DNA of 27,978 bases from DATGFK01 sp040007395 (GTDB lineage Bacteria; Chloroflexota; Anaerolineae; Aggregatilineales; UBA2796), in assembly GCA_040007395.1 (NCBI GenBank), contig JBDTVG010000056.1, positions 1 through 27,978 of the forward strand, read 5' to 3'. The notes beneath the pieces were generated by a model that saw only the letters and a program-made list of their open reading frames with translations, searched no databases and was not told the origin of the DNA. This document shows, piece after piece, positions 25,301 to 27,978 of the stretch; within the stretch, counting starts at the first letter, position 1, and every line of letters begins with the position of its first letter. Made by a program: the position numbers and the translations under genes.

Positions 25301-26515
25301 ATCGTAACGCTGCTGCTCATTTCACGCTGCCCGCCCTACCCGCTGCATCTAGGGGATCGCTTAATTCCGTATCATTTGGCGCAGCACCTAGCGGCGCGTG
25401 GTCATCAAATCGACTTGATTGCATTCTACAACCAACCCGACGATCCAGCGCAAGTGGATCATTATCGATCATTTTTCCGCAACGTGCAGTTAATTCCTGA
25501 ACCAAAACGCAGTCTGGCAAGCTATCTGTATCGGCTGGCGGTGCCGCCGCGACTATTCCCACAATCTGGCAAGGAGTCATGGTCGCCGCCCATGTGGGCT
25601 GCCATCGCTCACCGTTTGTCAGAAAATCGTTATGACATTGTGCAATTATTCGGCGGCATTCAAGTCTACGAATATCGTCACCTTGTCCAATCCTTGCCGA
25701 ATGTGATTGTCCCCTACGACTCGTACAGCCTCTACCTCGAACGTGCCTTTGAGCAGCAAGCCAAGCCGCTGCAAAAGATTTTGGCAGGCGTGCAGTTAAG
25801 CGTAGCACATCGCTATGAACAGGCGATGTTCATGGGCTATGATAGGATCGTCGTGCTGTCCGAGGTAGATCGGCACACGCTGCACATGCTGAATCCGCAG
25901 TTACCGCTGCATGTGATCCCCAACGGGATTGATACTAGCTATTTTTCACCCTCTGCCAATCTCGCTGTGGAGCCGATCCTGCTGTTCGTCGGCAACTTCG
26001 AGTATGCCCCAAATGTTGACGCGGCATTATGGTTAGTCCACGATATTTTCCCACGCATCAAACAGCGCATACCAGCGGCACGGCTACTGCTGGTCGGCAA
26101 CCGTCCACCGGACATATTGAGCGCTCTGGCAGCACCGGACATAGAGATTACCAGGCGTGTCCCTGATATTCGTCCGTATATGGAGCGTGCCGCTATCTTT
26201 ATCAGCCCACTGCGTGTTGGCTCAGGGATCAAAAATAAAGTGCTGGAAGCGATGGCGATGGGCAAGCCATTAGTTGCCACCCCTTTAAGCGGCGATGGCA
26301 TCGATTTGGTGTCGGGGACTCATGTTCTCTACGGCACCAGTGCCGACGAACTTGCCGAGGCCGCCATTCGCCTACTTAACGACAACGCATTAAGGGCGGC
26401 AATGGGTCAGGCCAACCGCCAGATGATCGAAGCGCAGTTCACATGGCAGCGCGTCGCTGACCAGTACGAGGATCTATATAAGCAGATGCGGCGCAAACGC
26501 GGTTTCGCTGAATAA
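25301..26515 (+). CDS. Family 4 glycosyltransferase (GT-B fold)
   Basis: A nucleotide-sugar-dependent glycosyltransferase, probably for exopolysaccharide or cell-surface glycan. The C-terminal donor domain is clear: LLFVGNFEYAPNVDAALWL, LLLVGNRPP, then GSGIKNKVLEAMAMGKPLVAT, which holds the EX7E-type signature. The first canonical start (TTG 25376) would cut off the first strand of the Rossmann fold. Upstream codons in the same frame encode TLLLISRCPPYPLHLGDRLI, the expected opening of a GT4 enzyme. No ATG, GTG or TTG lies before it, and a stop is at 25277. ATC at 25301, 10 bases after AAGGA, gives a 404-residue protein of normal length. CTG 25310 is a less well-spaced alternative. The 266 bases before the gene show no other feature. 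It converges on rarA with a 39-base gap. Confidence 0.88.
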   Translation: MVTLLLISRCPPYPLHLGDRLIPYHLAQHLAARGHQIDLIAFYNQPDDPAQVDHYRSFFRNVQLIPEPKRSLASYLYRLAVPPRLFPQSGKESWSPPMWAAIAHRLSENRYDIVQLFGGIQVYEYRHLVQSLPNVIVPYDSYSLYLERAFEQQAKPLQKILAGVQLSVAHRYEQAMFMGYDRIVVLSEVDRHTLHMLNPQLPLHVIPNGIDTSYFSPSANLAVEPILLFVGNFEYAPNVDAALWLVHDIFPRIKQRIPAARLLLVGNRPPDILSALAAPDIEITRRVPDIRPYMERAAIFISPLRVGSGIKNKVLEAMAMGKPLVATPLSGDGIDLVSGTHVLYGTSADELAEAAIRLLNDNALRAAMGQANRQMIEAQFTWQRVADQYEDLYKQMRRKRGFAE

Positions 26516-26554
26516 CGCCAGTTTCGCCTATTGCCAACCCTGCATAAAATTAAT

Positions 26555-27976
26555 TCACACGGAAGGAGACTTATCTGCTTTTTCGTTGTCTCCACCAGCG
26601 AGTTTGCGATCCGCAAATCTCGCGTAAATTTGCGCCTCGTAGCCAACTTGCTTGGGTGTATACCAGTTCGGATGTGCCATCTTATCGGGAAGATACTGCT
26701 GTTCCACCCACGCATCGGGATAATTATGTGGATACTTGTACTGATCGCTGTAGCTTTCGCGATCCTCGTGGCGTGCCTGTGCTGCGTTGCTGGTTTTATC
26801 GCGTAGATGCAGCGGTACAGGGCCGGGGCCAACGGCATCCATGTGTGCCAACGCCGGAAAGATTGCGCCGACTGTGTTGCTTTTGGCAGCAGTAGCGCAA
26901 TACAAACAAGCGTGTGAAAGAAAATAGTTTCCTTCGGGCATTCCGACGCGCTCAAAGGCTTCGGCAAGCGCATTGACCACCACAATCGCATTAGGATCGG
27001 CTAACCCAATATCCTCACTGCACAGGATCAGCATCCGGCGGAAAATGAAGCGCGGATCTTCGCCAGCATGGAGCATTTTCGCCATCCAGTACAGCGCCCC
27101 ATCAGGATCGCTGCCCCGCAAACTCTTGATAAAAGCGCTGATCGTATCGTAATGCTCATCTTGATCGCGGTCATAGCGAATGGCGCGGCGTTGAATACTT
27201 TCCGCCGCAATGTCCAGATCAATCGTGATCACGCCTTCTGCGTCGGGGGCTGTCGTCAGCACAGCCAACTCAAGGGCATTCAAGGCACTGCGGGCATCAC
27301 CGTGTGCAATATCGACCCAATGATGAAGCGCATCGTCTGTCACCCGCAAATTCAGCGCTCCATAACCGCGTTCGGGATCATGGATCGCTTGTAGCAGCAC
27401 TTGACGAATATCTGTCGGGGTAAGTGGCTCAAGCCGGAAGACCCGCGAACGGCTGATCAGCGGCCCCACCAACGAGAAAAAGGGGTTTTCGGTGGTTGCC
27501 CCAACCAGCGTAATCGTCCCGGCCTCAATATGGGGCAGCAATCCTTCTTGCTGGGCTTTATTCCAGCGATGGATTTCATCCACAAACAGGACGGTTCTAA
27601 TATTCTTGGGTCTGGACTCGGCAGCCTCGACGACTTCGCGCAGTTCCTTCACGCCGTCGAGGACTGCATTCAGGGTAGCAAATTGAGCTTTCGTTTCGTG
27701 GGCGATGATATTGGCAATCGTCGTCTTGCCCGTTCCGGGTGGCCCCCACAGCAGGATCGAAGTCAACTGATCGGCTTCGATGGCGCGGCGCAGTAAGCGC
27801 CCCTCCCCAACGATAGCCTCCTGACCGACATACTCACTAAAGTTGCGCGGGCGCATTCTGTCGGCAAGCGGAACCTTCGGCTTTTTCGGACTGCCCTCAT
27901 TTTCGGCAGCGCTGAATAAATCATCGTCGTACTGACTCTGGCGCTTACGACGTTTATCTGGCAAATTGGAACCCAT
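26555..27976 (-). CDS. rarA: Replication-associated recombination protein A (RarA/MgsA, AAA+ ATPase)
   Basis: A clamp-loader-like AAA+ ATPase acting at stalled replication forks, related to yeast Mgs1 and human WRNIP1. Seen in the 473-residue sequence: LADRMRPRNFSEYVGQ, Walker A GPPGTGKT (78-85, K84), Walker B with D133/E134 in LFVDEIHRWNK, sensor 1 GATTENP (159-165), and arginine finger SRSR (175-178). The C-terminal tetramerisation part includes KSLRGSDPDGALYWMAKML, SEDIGLADPNA and the family's terminal YPHNYPDAWVEQQYLP. The protein appears complete: ATG at 27976-27974 is two bases from the window end, so its ribosome site cannot be seen. An N-terminal extension of about 35 basic/acidic residues precedes the conserved core. 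Confidence 0.95.
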   Translation of the reverse strand: MGSNLPDKRRKRQSQYDDDLFSAAENEGSPKKPKVPLADRMRPRNFSEYVGQEAIVGEGRLLRRAIEADQLTSILLWGPPGTGKTTIANIIAHETKAQFATLNAVLDGVKELREVVEAAESRPKNIRTVLFVDEIHRWNKAQQEGLLPHIEAGTITLVGATTENPFFSLVGPLISRSRVFRLEPLTPTDIRQVLLQAIHDPERGYGALNLRVTDDALHHWVDIAHGDARSALNALELAVLTTAPDAEGVITIDLDIAAESIQRRAIRYDRDQDEHYDTISAFIKSLRGSDPDGALYWMAKMLHAGEDPRFIFRRMLILCSEDIGLADPNAIVVVNALAEAFERVGMPEGNYFLSHACLYCATAAKSNTVGAIFPALAHMDAVGPGPVPLHLRDKTSNAAQARHEDRESYSDQYKYPHNYPDAWVEQQYLPDKMAHPNWYTPKQVGYEAQIYARFADRKLAGGDNEKADKSPSV

Positions 27977-27978
27977 TT

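Noticed and set aside
1..27978. Mobile elements, phage genes, CRISPR arrays, tRNA or rRNA genes
   Set aside because: I saw no transposase or integrase motifs, no regularly spaced direct repeats, and no tRNA-like T-loop and acceptor arrangement on either strand by eye. A covariance-model scan would be decisive for RNA genes.

Overview
The window looks like chromosomal DNA of a member of the Chloroflexota, probably Anaerolineae-like. This is inferred from gene style: exported proteins with long Thr/Pro/Ala-rich linkers, an SH3b plus SGNH-hydrolase envelope protein, an FHA-ABC exporter beside a many-bladed WD40 protein, a giant DUF11/Big_1 surface protein, TTG/GTG starts with good Shine-Dalgarno sites, and short GC-rich intergenic palindromes. 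No phage, insertion sequence, CRISPR array, tRNA or rRNA was seen. Coding density is high and no gene-free stretch exceeds 300 bases.

Layout. Bases 1-57 hold the tail of an upstream gene. Then come a response regulator with a degenerate GGDEF domain (170-1039, +) and a convergent STAS/SpoIIAA-like protein (1137-1637, -), separated by a bidirectional terminator. Next are a family 2 glycosyltransferase (1898-2638, +) and a CtpE-like P-type ATPase (2779-5208, -). A probable three-gene operon follows on the + strand (5384-8525): HAD phosphatase-like protein, zinc-dependent medium-chain dehydrogenase, and a membrane-anchored SH3b/SGNH protein. It ends at a perfect 18-bp hairpin facing a minus-strand BMP-family substrate-binding protein (8634-9767). 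A copper-responsive csoR-copZ pair (9957-10466, -) has a well-formed CsoR-type operator and promoter, and is followed by a VOC protein (10564-10941, -).

From 11147 to 25034 every gene is on the minus strand and concerns the envelope. In transcription order they are a 2044-residue surface protein (10 DUF11-type repeats, 4 Big_1-type repeats, SH3b), a zinc-ribbon/FHA/FHA/ABC/ABC2 exporter, an exported protein with about 16 WD40 repeats, and a subtilisin-like lipoprotein. The exporter, WD40 and protease genes are closely spaced and may work together at the cell surface, possibly under phosphothreonine control through the FHA domains; this is inference. The window closes with a family 4 glycosyltransferase (+) convergent with rarA (-).

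The most unusual sequence-level observation is that two unrelated genes, the WD40 protein and the family 4 glycosyltransferase, have no ATG/GTG/TTG at the expected start. Each instead has an ATC codon well spaced from a strong Shine-Dalgarno site and exactly where homology and signal-peptide logic place the first residue. Also notable are the CsoR operator/promoter, the GDS-to-GDC change in the SGNH protein, the one-cysteine-pair-per-repeat design of the giant protein, and an SH3b module shared by two envelope proteins.
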